From assembly GCF_026167525.1 (NCBI RefSeq), contig NZ_CP110679.1, positions 930,001 through 994,000 of the forward strand: a stretch of DNA of 64,000 nt. The letters are read 5' to 3'. The notes beneath the pieces were generated by a model that ran no database searches, was not told the origin of the DNA, and saw nothing but the letters and a program-made list of their open reading frames with translations. Positions 35,252-43,637 of this stretch are shown piece after piece. The DNA is from Sphingomonas sp. M1-B02. GTDB lineage: Bacteria > Pseudomonadota > Alphaproteobacteria > Sphingomonadales > Sphingomonadaceae. Position numbers and translations under genes: made by a program. Each line of letters starts with the position of its first letter. Positions within the stretch are counted from its first letter, which is position 1.

Positions 35252-36427
35252 CTAAGCTTTTTCGCGCGTGCCCTCAACCGCGGCGGCGAGCGTGACGAAT
35301 GCATAGCCTGCAATCGCGGCCAGGCCGAACTCGGTCAGCCCGGCCAGCGCGAACGGGGTGAGCAGCAGCAGCTGCGCCGACGGACTCGCCCACCAGCGCC
35401 GGTGCCGCGACGGCGCGCGCTCGACCAGCAATTGCGCGCCCACGCCGACCAGGGCCAGCACGATCGGAGTCGCGGTCTGCAGCGCCGCCTGCTCGATCCA
35501 GCCGCAAGCAAGGCAGACCGCGCCGAACAGCAGCAGGATCGCCCATTCCAGCGCCCGCGCGCGCGGCTCCTCGCCGCGCAAAGCCGCCATCGCCGCGCCG
35601 GTCGCCAGCGTCGCCGCGGACAGCAGCGAGAGCGTGACTCCGCTTCCCACCCACTGCATCCAGATCGCCGCCAGCGAACCGAGCGCCAGCACCGCGGAGA
35701 TCGCGACCAACCCCCAGGCCGGGAAATTGCGCGTCACCAGCTCGGGCAATACCAGCCGGGCGATCCGGGTGAACACCCAGCGGTCGGCCCAGTCGATTCG
35801 CCGCTCGGTCAGCGCCGCGAGTATGCCGGTGTTGCGCGACGCCAGGCCGGCGACGCTGCGCTCCACCGCATGGCCGCCGCGCACCCAGCCCGGCGTCAAC
35901 GGCACATGCTCGGCGCCCGATTGCGCCGCCACGCGCAGCAGCGCCGACTGGAAATCATAATCCTCGGGCATCTGCGCGATCTGCTTGAGCTGGTCGATCG
36001 TGATCCGCGCCACCCCCGCCCAGCTGTCGCGCATGTCGAGCCGCTCGATCGCCGCGGGCGAGCCGGCATCGTCAGTCACCAGCAGTGCCTCGGGTCCTTC
36101 GCTCGCCATCCGGTCCATCACCGGATCGGTGGTGACCAGCCCGTCGGCCATCACCAGCACCCGCGCGCCATCGTCGATCTTCTCGGAGGCTTCCTCGGCC
36201 GATCGGACGACCTCTACGGTAAGCTCGCGCTTCGCCGCGCGGTTCACCGCCGCGAGCAAGGCAGGCGTCATCCGCCCCACCGCGATCAGCACATGCTCGG
36301 CCCCGGCCCCGGCCAGCAGCCGCACCTGATATTCGAGCAGGGTCATCCCCCCGAACGGCAAGGTGGCGACCAGCGCCCCCGGCCGGTCGCTTGCTTCTTC
36401 CACCGCAAAAATCAGGCCTGCCAACAT
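35252..36427 (-). CDS. Nucleotidyltransferase-like domain fused to membrane helices
   Basis: A 391-residue protein of unknown role. The N-terminal half (about 1-190) looks like a nucleotidyltransferase fold: LVATLPFGGMTLLEYQVRLLAGAGAEHVLIAVG, a linker helix with LLAAVNRAAKR, and VLVMADGLVTTD near the expected metal-binding Asp. The signature G-G-x-G-T-R-L loop is absent, so activity is uncertain. The C-terminal half has about six membrane helices but no CDP-alcohol phosphatidyltransferase motif. It lies 56 bases after the DUF1343 gene and 36 bases before the DUF2336 gene on the same strand. Start ATG 36427; upstream frame is longer but not credible. Confidence 0.65.
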   Translation of the reverse strand: MLAGLIFAVEEASDRPGALVATLPFGGMTLLEYQVRLLAGAGAEHVLIAVGRMTPALLAAVNRAAKRELTVEVVRSAEEASEKIDDGARVLVMADGLVTTDPVMDRMASEGPEALLVTDDAGSPAAIERLDMRDSWAGVARITIDQLKQIAQMPEDYDFQSALLRVAAQSGAEHVPLTPGWVRGGHAVERSVAGLASRNTGILAALTERRIDWADRWVFTRIARLVLPELVTRNFPAWGLVAISAVLALGSLAAIWMQWVGSGVTLSLLSAATLATGAAMAALRGEEPRARALEWAILLLFGAVCLACGWIEQAALQTATPIVLALVGVGAQLLVERAPSRHRRWWASPSAQLLLLTPFALAGLTEFGLAAIAGYAFVTLAAAVEGTREKA

Positions 36428-36483
36428 GGGCAGGGGGTTAGGCGGATTGGCGGCGCACTGCAATTCCTCCCCGCCCAGGAGGA

Positions 36484-37680
36484 TCAGTAGAGCAGATAAG
36501 GCGCGCGGACCTCGTCCCAAGCCGCCTCGTCGGGCAAGGTCAGCGCATCCAGGTCCCCCGGCCCCGCCGCTGCATCGTCCACCCACTCACGCAATCCCGG
36601 CCCGCCATTGATCACGTCGATCGCCAACTTCCCGAACTCATACTCATACGGGAAATCGCGCCACAGGTCATAATCGGGATACAGCCGCCGGATCGCCTTG
36701 AACCCCAGAGCCTGCACCCGCCACGGCCGGAACGCCGCATGATCATAGCCCGCCCCCTCGGCATGCAGGAACACGCCCGAGCAAAGCTGCCCGACATGCT
36801 TGTGGAAGGTCGGTTGAAACCACATGTCGCGCAGCGTCACGCCCGCCAGCCATTCCGGCGCCAGCGCGCGCATCTCGGCGATCACCGCCTTGGCATCCAC
36901 GTCTGGCGCCCCGAACAGCTCCAGCGGCCGCGTCGTCCCCCGCCCCTCGGACAGGGTGGTCCCCTCCAGCATCACCGTGCCGGCATAGGCCCGCGCCATG
37001 TTGACGTTGGCGGCATTGGGACTCGGATTGATCCACACCTTCTCGGGCGGCCAGCCGAAGCCCGGCCCCGCCGCAGGCGCCCAGCCCTCCATCTCGATCA
37101 CCCGGTAGGCGACATCGAGTCCGCCGCGATCGATGAACCACCGCCCCATTTCGCCCAGCGTCATCCCGTGCCGCATCGGCATCGGCCCCGCCCCGACGAA
37201 ACTCTCCCAGCCCGGCAGCAGCGTCAGCCCCTCCACCGGGCGCCCGGCGGGATTAGGGCGATCAAGCACCCATACTTCCTTGCCATGCGCCGCCGCGGCC
37301 TCGAGTACATAGAGCAGCGTCGTCACGAAGGTGTAGATCCGGCACCCCACATCCTGCAGGTCGATCAGGATCACGTCGAACGTGCCCATCGACTGCCCGG
37401 TCGGCCGCCGCACTTCGCCATAGAGGCTGAACACCGGCATCCCGTAGGTCGGGTCGGTATAGTCGGGCGACTCCATCATATTGTCCTGGAGGTCGCCACG
37501 CACGCCATGCTGCGGCCCGAACACCGCCGAGACGTTGAGCCCACACGCCACCAGCGCGTCCAGCGAATGGGTCAGGTCCGCCGTCACCGAGGCGGGATGC
37601 GCGAGCAAGGCGACGCGCTTTCCCTCGAGCGGAGCACGGAGCGCGGGGTCGGCAAGCAGCCGGTCGATACCGAATTTCAT
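36484..37680 (-). CDS. DUF1343 protein, NamZ-type exo-beta-N-acetylmuramidase family
   Basis: A 398-residue protein of the DUF1343 family, whose Bacillus member NamZ removes N-acetylmuramic acid from peptidoglycan fragments. Visible features are the N-terminal G-x-D-x-L (FGIDRLLAD), GPQHGVRGDLQDNM (54-67), FDVILIDLQDVGCRIYTFV (about 100-118) with the probable active-site acids, LDRPNPAGRPVEG and the C-terminal segment YEYEFGKLAIDVINGG. No signal peptide is seen, so it probably acts on recycled muropeptides in the cytoplasm. Start ATG 37680; the frame stays open upstream but without family resemblance. Confidence 0.88.
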   Translation of the reverse strand: MKFGIDRLLADPALRAPLEGKRVALLAHPASVTADLTHSLDALVACGLNVSAVFGPQHGVRGDLQDNMMESPDYTDPTYGMPVFSLYGEVRRPTGQSMGTFDVILIDLQDVGCRIYTFVTTLLYVLEAAAAHGKEVWVLDRPNPAGRPVEGLTLLPGWESFVGAGPMPMRHGMTLGEMGRWFIDRGGLDVAYRVIEMEGWAPAAGPGFGWPPEKVWINPSPNAANVNMARAYAGTVMLEGTTLSEGRGTTRPLELFGAPDVDAKAVIAEMRALAPEWLAGVTLRDMWFQPTFHKHVGQLCSGVFLHAEGAGYDHAAFRPWRVQALGFKAIRRLYPDYDLWRDFPYEYEFGKLAIDVINGGPGLREWVDDAAAGPGDLDALTLPDEAAWDEVRAPYLLY

Positions 37681-37763
37681 GGGGCAGCGAGGTGCCGCGA
37701 CTTCGCCGAACACGCAAGCGCGATTGTCGCGGCACTTACCGCGCGCCCGCTTGTTACCCCCAG

Positions 37764-38264
37764 ATGATCCGATCCATCCTGATAGGCCTGACTGCAGGCG
37801 CCCGTTCGATGACCCCGCTCGCCGTCGTCGCCAACGCCGCCCGCACCGGCACGCTCCCGCCCGACAGCGGCGCGCCCCGCTTCCTCGCGCACCCGCTGGT
37901 GTCGCTCGGCGCCACTGCGCTTGCCGCCTACGAATTGGTCGGCGACAAGCAGAAGAGCGCACCCGATCGGATCATCCCGGCGGCAGTGATCATCCGCAGC
38001 CTCAACGCGGCCTTCGCCGGCGTCGCGCTGGCCCCCCGCAGTCAACGCTTCCCCGCCGCCGCGCTCGCCGGCGCCACCGCGGTGCTCGCCTCCTATCTCA
38101 CCTACGCCGCCCGAATGCGATCGATGCGCACTCACAGCCAGTTCGCCATCGGGCTGGTGGAGGACGCGATCAGCGTCTCCGCCGCCCTCGCCGCCGCCCA
38201 TGCCCCTCTGCCCGACGTCGTGAAGCGACATGATGGCGTTCCGGTTCGAGTTGAGGGAGAATAA
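37764..38264 (+). CDS. DUF4126-like membrane protein
   Basis: A 166-residue membrane protein with several hydrophobic segments (MIRSILIGLTAGARSMTPLAVV at the start). The segments GLTAGARSMTPLAV, LVGDKQKSAPDRI and HSQFAIGLVEDAISV fit the DUF4126 pattern. The ATG at 37764 gives the family N-terminus; longer starts are not convincing. Family function unknown. It is divergent from the DUF1343 gene (83-base gap) and 18 bases ahead of the small Cys-rich gene. Confidence 0.75.
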   Translation: MIRSILIGLTAGARSMTPLAVVANAARTGTLPPDSGAPRFLAHPLVSLGATALAAYELVGDKQKSAPDRIIPAAVIIRSLNAAFAGVALAPRSQRFPAAALAGATAVLASYLTYAARMRSMRTHSQFAIGLVEDAISVSAALAAAHAPLPDVVKRHDGVPVRVEGE

Positions 38265-38282
38265 GGGCGAAAGGATCGCGCA

Positions 38283-38459
38283 GTGCGCACCAAACTGAGT
38301 GTGTGCCTGAGAAAGAAGCGCTTCCCCACCGAAGCCGACGCACGCGCCTTCACGTTGCAGGCGAACCTCTCGCTTTGCCCGTATCGCTGCGATCGCTGCC
38401 GCCAATTTCACCTCACCAGCCGCACCAAGGGCAAGCGCCAGCCCCGCCCGCTCTCTTGA
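38283..38459 (+). CDS. Small Cys-rich basic protein
   Basis: A 58-residue protein starting at GTG 38283. The core LSLCPYRCDRCRQFHLTSR (29-47) has three Cys and a His in a short zinc-finger-like arrangement, C-x3-C-x2-C-x3-H, followed by the basic tail TKGKRQPRPLS. Short proteins with the pattern YRCxxCxxFHLTSR are common in sphingomonads and their phages; their role is not known. A ribosome-binding site AAAGGA precedes the start by about eight bases. Zinc binding and nucleic-acid contact are inference. Confidence 0.7.
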   Translation: MRTKLSVCLRKKRFPTEADARAFTLQANLSLCPYRCDRCRQFHLTSRTKGKRQPRPLS

Positions 38460-38472
38460 TGTAGCGCGAAGA

Positions 38473-38967
38473 TCAAATGCGGAGCACGAACCCCGCCGGA
38501 TCGTGAAAATCCGGCTTCTCCGCCGGATGCGCCAGCGCCCAGAAGGACCGTGTCCCGTCCTGCTCTTCGATCACCGCGGTGATCCCCACCCGCAAAGCGC
38601 CCGGCGACAGCCCACTCAGATCCACCGTCACCCGCACCCCGTCGTCCAGCATCTCGATCGTCGGCGCGGCCAACGGCAAATCCGCCATGCCCGTGCGATA
38701 CCCCTCGAAGCGATACGCCCCCCATTCTCCGGACGGCGAGAAGTTGAACTCGCAATAGCCCGCCTTCCCCTCGGGCTGGACGAACAACTCGAAGCAGGTC
38801 CGCTTCCACAGGTCATCGGTCCTTACCGGAGCCGCTCGCGGCGGGAATGCCACCGCGCCGCCGCTCACCCGATAGGTAAGCAAGGTCCTCCCCCGCTCCA
38901 CCGCCCCTGCCACATCGACTGCAGCAACGCCCTTCGGGGGGAAGTCCGGATGCGGGATCAACTTCAT
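38473..38967 (-). CDS. DOMON-like domain protein
   Basis: A 164-residue beta-rich protein resembling the DOMON-like carbohydrate-binding fold: [39 protein letters not shown] (53-91) is the characteristic core, with EF-F repeats around a sugar- or haem-type pocket. No signal peptide is visible, so location is uncertain. It is divergent from the STAS-like gene with a 114-base gap. Confidence 0.75.
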   Translation of the reverse strand: MKLIPHPDFPPKGVAAVDVAGAVERGRTLLTYRVSGGAVAFPPRAAPVRTDDLWKRTCFELFVQPEGKAGYCEFNFSPSGEWGAYRFEGYRTGMADLPLAAPTIEMLDDGVRVTVDLSGLSPGALRVGITAVIEEQDGTRSFWALAHPAEKPDFHDPAGFVLRI

Positions 38968-39081
38968 CCGTCCCGACTAAGTCGAAAAGCCCCAAACAGC
39001 CAATCCCGTGTCGCGACGGCTTGACGCAATCCCTATCCGGTGGCGGAAGTGCGCCCCTGAATCCAGGAGGCAGCATCCTCG

Positions 39082-39498
39082 ATGTTCCGTATCGATTACG
39101 ATCCCCGCGCAAACGTCCTCGACATCCATGTCAGCGGCTTCTGGAAGCCCGAAGACGTCGCCGACTTCGCCCGCGCAATCGGCGCGAAGGCCCACGAAGC
39201 CCGGGCCATCCGCGACGATTTCGACGTGATGGTCGAATCGCTCGACTTCCCCGTCCAGGCAAACGACGTTGCCGATCTCCTCACCAACGTGATGCGCGGC
39301 GGCACCACCCTCACCTCAGGCAACGTCGCCGTCGTCGTCGGCAGCCAGCTCAATCGTCTCCAGGCCGAACGCACCCTCGCCCACCCCCGTCTCAAGGTCT
39401 TCCTCTCGATCGACGACGCGCGGCACTGGCTCGACGAGACGGGCCAGCCCGCGGGGATGACGCAGCAACCGGCCTGGGCTATGCGCCCAGCACCATGA
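39082..39498 (+). CDS. STAS/SpoIIAA-like protein
   Basis: A 138-residue cytoplasmic protein with the alternating strand-helix pattern of STAS/SpoIIAA-like proteins: [20 protein letters not shown] (2-21), [27 protein letters not shown] and [14 protein letters not shown]. The fold is often lipid- or anti-sigma-interacting, but no phospho-acceptor motif D-S-S is seen. The stop codon overlaps the tyrS start (ATGA), so the two are coupled. Confidence 0.75.
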   Translation: MFRIDYDPRANVLDIHVSGFWKPEDVADFARAIGAKAHEARAIRDDFDVMVESLDFPVQANDVADLLTNVMRGGTTLTSGNVAVVVGSQLNRLQAERTLAHPRLKVFLSIDDARHWLDETGQPAGMTQQPAWAMRPAP

Positions 39499-40721
39499 CC
39501 GAATACAGCTCCGAACTCCTCCGCTCGCTCTCTTCGCGCGGCTATATCCACCAGGTCACCGACGCCGCGGCGCTCGATGCGCTCGCGAGCAAGCAGGTCG
39601 TCCCCGGCTATATCGGCTTCGATCCCACCGCGCCCTCGCTCCACGTCGGCAGCCTCGTCCAGATCATGCTGCTCCGCCGCCTGCAGCAGGCCGGGCACAA
39701 GCCGATCGTCTTGATGGGCGGGGGCACCGGCAAGGTCGGCGATCCCAGCTTTAAGGACGAAGCGCGCAAGCTGATGACGGTCGATACGATCGCCGCCAAC
39801 ATCGCCTCGATCAAGACGGTATTCGAACGCTTCCTCACCTTCGGGGACGGCCCGACCGACGCCATCCTGCTCGACAATGCCGAATGGCTCGATGCGCTCG
39901 AATATCTGCCTTTCCTGCGCGATTACGGCCAGCATTTCTCGGTCAACCGCATGCTCAGCTTCGATTCGGTGAAGCTGCGCCTCGATCGCGAGCAATCGCT
40001 CAGCTTCCTCGAGTTCAACTACATGATCCTCCAGGCCTATGATTTCCTGGAGCTTTCGCGCCGCGCCGGCTGCCGTCTACAGATGGGCGGATCGGATCAA
40101 TGGGGCAATATCGTCAACGGCATCGAGCTTTCGCGCCGCGTCGACGCCACCGAAGTGTTCGGCGTCACTACCCCCCTCATCACCACCGCCGACGGCGGAA
40201 AGATGGGCAAGACCATGTCGGGCGCGGTCTGGCTCAACGAGGATCAGCTCAGCCATTTCGATTATTGGCAATTCTGGCGCAACACCGACGATCGCGACGT
40301 CGGCCGCTTCCTGCGGCTGTTCACCGATCTTCCGCTCGACGAGATCGCCCGCCTCGAATCGCTCGAAGGCGCGGGGATCAACGAAGCCAAGAAGATCCTC
40401 GCCACAGAAGCCACAGCAATGTGCCGCGGGCGCGTTGCCGCCGACGAGGCCGCCGAGACCGCACGCCGCACCTTCGAGGAAGGCAGCGCCGGCGGCTCGC
40501 TCCCCAGCATTTTTGTCCCCGGCGGCAGCATCGCGATCGTCGACGCCCTCATCGCGCTCGAGCTTTGCGCGTCGAAGGGCGAGGCCCGCCGCAAGATCGC
40601 CGAAGGCGCGATCCGCGTCGACGACCAGCCCGTTGCCGATCCCGCGGCGATCGTTTCGGTGGCAAGCCAGGTCAAGATCAGCTTCGGCAAGAAGCGCCAC
40701 GGCCTGCTGGTCCCTGCGTAG
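39495..40721 (+). CDS. tyrS: Tyrosyl-tRNA synthetase
   Basis: Charges tRNA-Tyr. The 408-residue class I enzyme has [21 protein letters not shown] (38-58, HIGH motif as HVGS), the tyrosine-binding YDFLEL and [11 protein letters not shown], and KMGKT as the KMSKS motif (about 236-240). The C-terminal S4 RNA-binding region includes [26 protein letters not shown]. The start ATG at 39495 overlaps the STAS-like stop codon. Confidence 0.97.
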   Translation: MTEYSSELLRSLSSRGYIHQVTDAAALDALASKQVVPGYIGFDPTAPSLHVGSLVQIMLLRRLQQAGHKPIVLMGGGTGKVGDPSFKDEARKLMTVDTIAANIASIKTVFERFLTFGDGPTDAILLDNAEWLDALEYLPFLRDYGQHFSVNRMLSFDSVKLRLDREQSLSFLEFNYMILQAYDFLELSRRAGCRLQMGGSDQWGNIVNGIELSRRVDATEVFGVTTPLITTADGGKMGKTMSGAVWLNEDQLSHFDYWQFWRNTDDRDVGRFLRLFTDLPLDEIARLESLEGAGINEAKKILATEATAMCRGRVAADEAAETARRTFEEGSAGGSLPSIFVPGGSIAIVDALIALELCASKGEARRKIAEGAIRVDDQPVADPAAIVSVASQVKISFGKKRHGLLVPA

Positions 40722-40829
40722 AAGTCCCGATGCCCCGCTAAGTTACTGTTAAGCAGCCTCGTTTGAAGGTAGTTCATTCGGGGTGCCCTATCACTGCGGC
40801 CCGACCTTCAGCGTATGTGGGGCAATGCG

Positions 40830-41150
40830 ATGCTCGGAACCGACAATCTCGCTTACGCCGACGTCCGCCGCGAATATCGCGAGGACGTCCACTATCGCGC
40901 CCGAGCTTATGGTCCCGATGCCAAGTCGCTCTCCTTTCTGGTGGTCAATATTTCGCCGCACGGCCTGATGGCCCGATGCGACAATTGCTTCGATCCGGGC
41001 GATCGCATCCGCGTCGTCCTGCCGATCGCCGGCGCGATGATCGCCACGGTGCGCTGGTCGCTGGGCGGGCGCCTCGGCTGCCAGTTCGAAACCGCGATCG
41101 ATCTCGCCACTTATTATGAGCTGATCACGGTGATGGTGCGGGGAAAATAG
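40830..41150 (+). CDS. PilZ-domain protein
   Basis: A 106-residue single-domain PilZ-like protein: RREYREDVHYRARAY (about 13-27) carries the arginine region and LVVNISPHGLMARCD the N-x-S-x-x-G loop. RVVLPIAGAMIATVRWSLGGRLGCQFE forms the rest of the barrel, with W and G-x-x-F typical of cyclic di-GMP receptors. ATG 40830 is used, with GGGG seven bases upstream; ATG 40815 adds five residues. Its stop codon is immediately adjacent to that of the convergent recG gene. Confidence 0.75.
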   Translation: MLGTDNLAYADVRREYREDVHYRARAYGPDAKSLSFLVVNISPHGLMARCDNCFDPGDRIRVVLPIAGAMIATVRWSLGGRLGCQFETAIDLATYYELITVMVRGK

Positions 41151-43202
41151 TCAGCCCGACCGTAGCAGCCCCACCGCCGCATCGCGCTCGAACAGATAGA
41201 GCGCCACCCGCGCCGCCTCCCCCCGTGCGCTCTTCAACCCCCGATCCTGGTCCTCCAGCAACCGCGCATCGGCATTCGCCGCGACGATCAGCGACGCCAG
41301 GCTCTCCGGCGTCGCCAGCCGGAAGGTCTGGTCTCCGGACTGCCGCGTCCCCAGCAATTCGCCCGCCCCGCGCAGCTCCAGATCCCGCTCGGCGATCACG
41401 AAGCCGTCGGTCGTATCGCGCATCAGCCCCAACCGCGCCCGCGACGTCTCGTTGAGCCGCTCGCCGCGCAGCAGGATGCAATGCGATTGCCCCCCCCCGC
41501 GCCCCACGCGCCCGCGCAACTGGTGCAGCTGCGCCAGCCCGAAGCGATCGGCATGCTCGATCACAATCAGCGTCGCATTGGGCACGTCGACGCCCACCTC
41601 GATCACCGTCGTCGCCACCAGCACACCGGTTTCGCCCGCGGCAAAGCGCGCCATCACCGCATCCTTCTCGGGCCCCTTCATCCGACCGTGCACCAGCCCG
41701 ACCTTCTCGCCGAACCGGGCGCGCAGCTTCACCGCGCGGTCCTCGGCCGCCTGCAGGTCGCTCTTCTCGCTCTCCTCGACCAGCGGACACACCCAATAAG
41801 CCTGCTTGCCCGCCGCCAGATGCCGCCCCAGCCCCTCGATCACCGCATCGATCTTGTCCTCGGCGATCACCGTCGTCTGGATCGGCTCGCGCCCCGGCGG
41901 CATCTCGTCGAGCCGGCTGACGTCCATCTCGCCGTGCGAGGCCAGCTGGAGCGTCCGCGGAATCGGCGTCGCGGTCATCACCAGCAGATGCGGCGGCACC
42001 TGCGCCTTGGCCTGCAACATCATCCGCTCGGCCACGCCGAAGCGATGCTGCTCGTCCACCACCACCAGCCCCAGGTCGCGATAGGCCACGCCCTCCTGGA
42101 AGATCGCATGCGTGCCGATGAGGATATCGATCTCGCCCGAGGCCACCCCCATCAGCGTCGACTCCCGCGCGCGCCCCTTGTCGCGCCCGGTCAGGATCGC
42201 GATCCGCACGTCGATCCCGGCGAACATCCGGCTCAAATTCTCGAAATGCTGCCGCGCCAATATCTCGGTCGGCGCCAGCAATGCCCCCTGCGCCCCCGCC
42301 TCCGCCGCGATCAGCAACGCCATCAACGCGACGAGCGTCTTGCCCGACCCCACATCGCCCTGCAGCAGCCGCAGCATCGGCCGCGATTGCGCCATGTCGC
42401 CTTCGATCTCGCGCACGGTCCGCGTCTGGGCCCCCGTCGGCGCATAAGGCAGCTTCAGCGCATCGCGCAGCCGCCCGTCCCCGGCCAGCGCCCGCCCGCG
42501 CTTCGATCGCGCCTCGCCGCGCACCAGCAGCAGCGCCAATTGGTTGGCGAACACCTCGTCATAGGCCAGCCGCTCGCGCGCCTTGGCGTCGGCGGGATCG
42601 GCATGAATCCGCACCAGCGCATCGCGCCACCCCGGCCATTGATTGCGATCGCGCAGACTGGGCTCGATCCACTCGGGAAGCTCCGGCGCCCGCTCGATCG
42701 CCTGCGCCGCCATCGCCGCGATCCGCTTCGAGGTGATCCCTTCCGAACAGGGATAGACCGCCTCGCGCCCACCCCCCTCGGCCTCTTCCGAAACCTCGGG
42801 ATGGACGATCTGCAATTCCTGGCCATATTGATCGAGCCGCCCCGATACCCAGCGCTTCTCGTTCAGCGGCAGCAATTTCTTCGCCCAGCCAGAATTGCCG
42901 CCGAAGAACACCAAGGTCACATGGTTGCCGAGCGCATCCACCGCCTGCACCCGCGCCGGCGCCCGCGCGCTGCCCCCGAAGCGATAGTTCACGGCGGTCA
43001 GCGGAATCGCGACCACCTGCCCGACATCTGCCTGCATCAGTTCGTCGCGCTCCAGCCGATCGATATATCCCGTCGGCAGATGGAAGGCGACATCCACCAC
43101 CCGCGCCATCCCCAGCCGCTCCATCGGCTTGGACAGCGCCGGCCCCACGCCCTTCAGCGCGGTGACTTCGGCGAACAGTGGATTGAGTATCTCGGGCCGC
43201 AT
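41151..43202 (-). CDS. recG: ATP-dependent DNA helicase RecG
   Basis: Remodels stalled replication forks and Holliday junctions. The 683-residue protein has the N-terminal wedge/OB domain (LTAVNYRFGG...LGNHVTLVFFGG), Walker A GDVGSGKTLVALMAL (about 286-300), Walker B DEQHRFGV, TATPIPRTL, and the C-terminal helicase motifs VATTVIEVGVDVPNAT and QLHQLRGRVGRGG. Start ATG 43202, 72 bases from the divergent sdhE; the longer frame upstream is antisense to sdhE. Confidence 0.97.
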   Translation of the reverse strand: MRPEILNPLFAEVTALKGVGPALSKPMERLGMARVVDVAFHLPTGYIDRLERDELMQADVGQVVAIPLTAVNYRFGGSARAPARVQAVDALGNHVTLVFFGGNSGWAKKLLPLNEKRWVSGRLDQYGQELQIVHPEVSEEAEGGGREAVYPCSEGITSKRIAAMAAQAIERAPELPEWIEPSLRDRNQWPGWRDALVRIHADPADAKARERLAYDEVFANQLALLLVRGEARSKRGRALAGDGRLRDALKLPYAPTGAQTRTVREIEGDMAQSRPMLRLLQGDVGSGKTLVALMALLIAAEAGAQGALLAPTEILARQHFENLSRMFAGIDVRIAILTGRDKGRARESTLMGVASGEIDILIGTHAIFQEGVAYRDLGLVVVDEQHRFGVAERMMLQAKAQVPPHLLVMTATPIPRTLQLASHGEMDVSRLDEMPPGREPIQTTVIAEDKIDAVIEGLGRHLAAGKQAYWVCPLVEESEKSDLQAAEDRAVKLRARFGEKVGLVHGRMKGPEKDAVMARFAAGETGVLVATTVIEVGVDVPNATLIVIEHADRFGLAQLHQLRGRVGRGGGQSHCILLRGERLNETSRARLGLMRDTTDGFVIAERDLELRGAGELLGTRQSGDQTFRLATPESLASLIVAANADARLLEDQDRGLKSARGEAARVALYLFERDAAVGLLRSG

Positions 43203-43274
43203 GACTATCTCGCCTCTACACCCAAGCCGACTGCGCTTTCCAGCGCGGCCGGCTATAGCCCGTTGGGAAGCCCC

Positions 43275-43541
43275 ATGGACCGCGAATATCGTCTCAAGCG
43301 CCTCCGCTTCCGTGCCTGGCACCGCGGCACCAAGGAAGCCGACCTGCTGATCGGCGGCTTCTTCGACGCGCATGGCGAATCGTGGGACGCGGCCGAAATC
43401 GGCTTGTTCGAGGAAATGATGGAGGAACAGGACGTCGACATCATGGCCTGGGCCATGGGGACGGCGCCCGTGCCCGATCGCTACGCGGGCACGCTGATCA
43501 CTGCGCTCAAGACGCTGAGCTACGTGCCGATCGCCCAATGA
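43275..43541 (+). CDS. sdhE: FAD assembly factor SdhE
   Basis: An 88-residue protein of the SdhE/YgfY/Sdh5 family that helps attach FAD covalently to succinate dehydrogenase. The signature R-G-x-x-E is present as WHRGTKEADLLIGGF (15-29), with FEEMMEEQDVDIMAWAMG downstream. The ATG at 43275 follows GGGAAGCCCC. No sdh genes are in the window. Repeat B2 separates it from mfd. Confidence 0.93.
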   Translation: MDREYRLKRLRFRAWHRGTKEADLLIGGFFDAHGESWDAAEIGLFEEMMEEQDVDIMAWAMGTAPVPDRYAGTLITALKTLSYVPIAQ

Positions 43542-43542
43542 T

Positions 43543-43624
43543 CGTCATCCCGGCGAAAGCCGAGATCCAGAGCCCAGCAGGACGTCGTTCGTGACCCTGG
43601 ATCCCACCTTTCGACGGGATGACG
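43543..43624. repeat. REP-like palindromic element, copy B2
   Basis: An 82-base palindrome from CGTCATCCCGGCGAAAGCCG to a complementary end CTTTCGACGGGATGACG. The central part GATCCAGAGCCCAGCAGGAC...GACCCTGGATC matches copy B3. Starts two bases after the sdhE stop and ends 13 bases before the mfd start. Confidence 0.85.
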
Positions 43625-43637
43625 GAAAAGAGAATAA

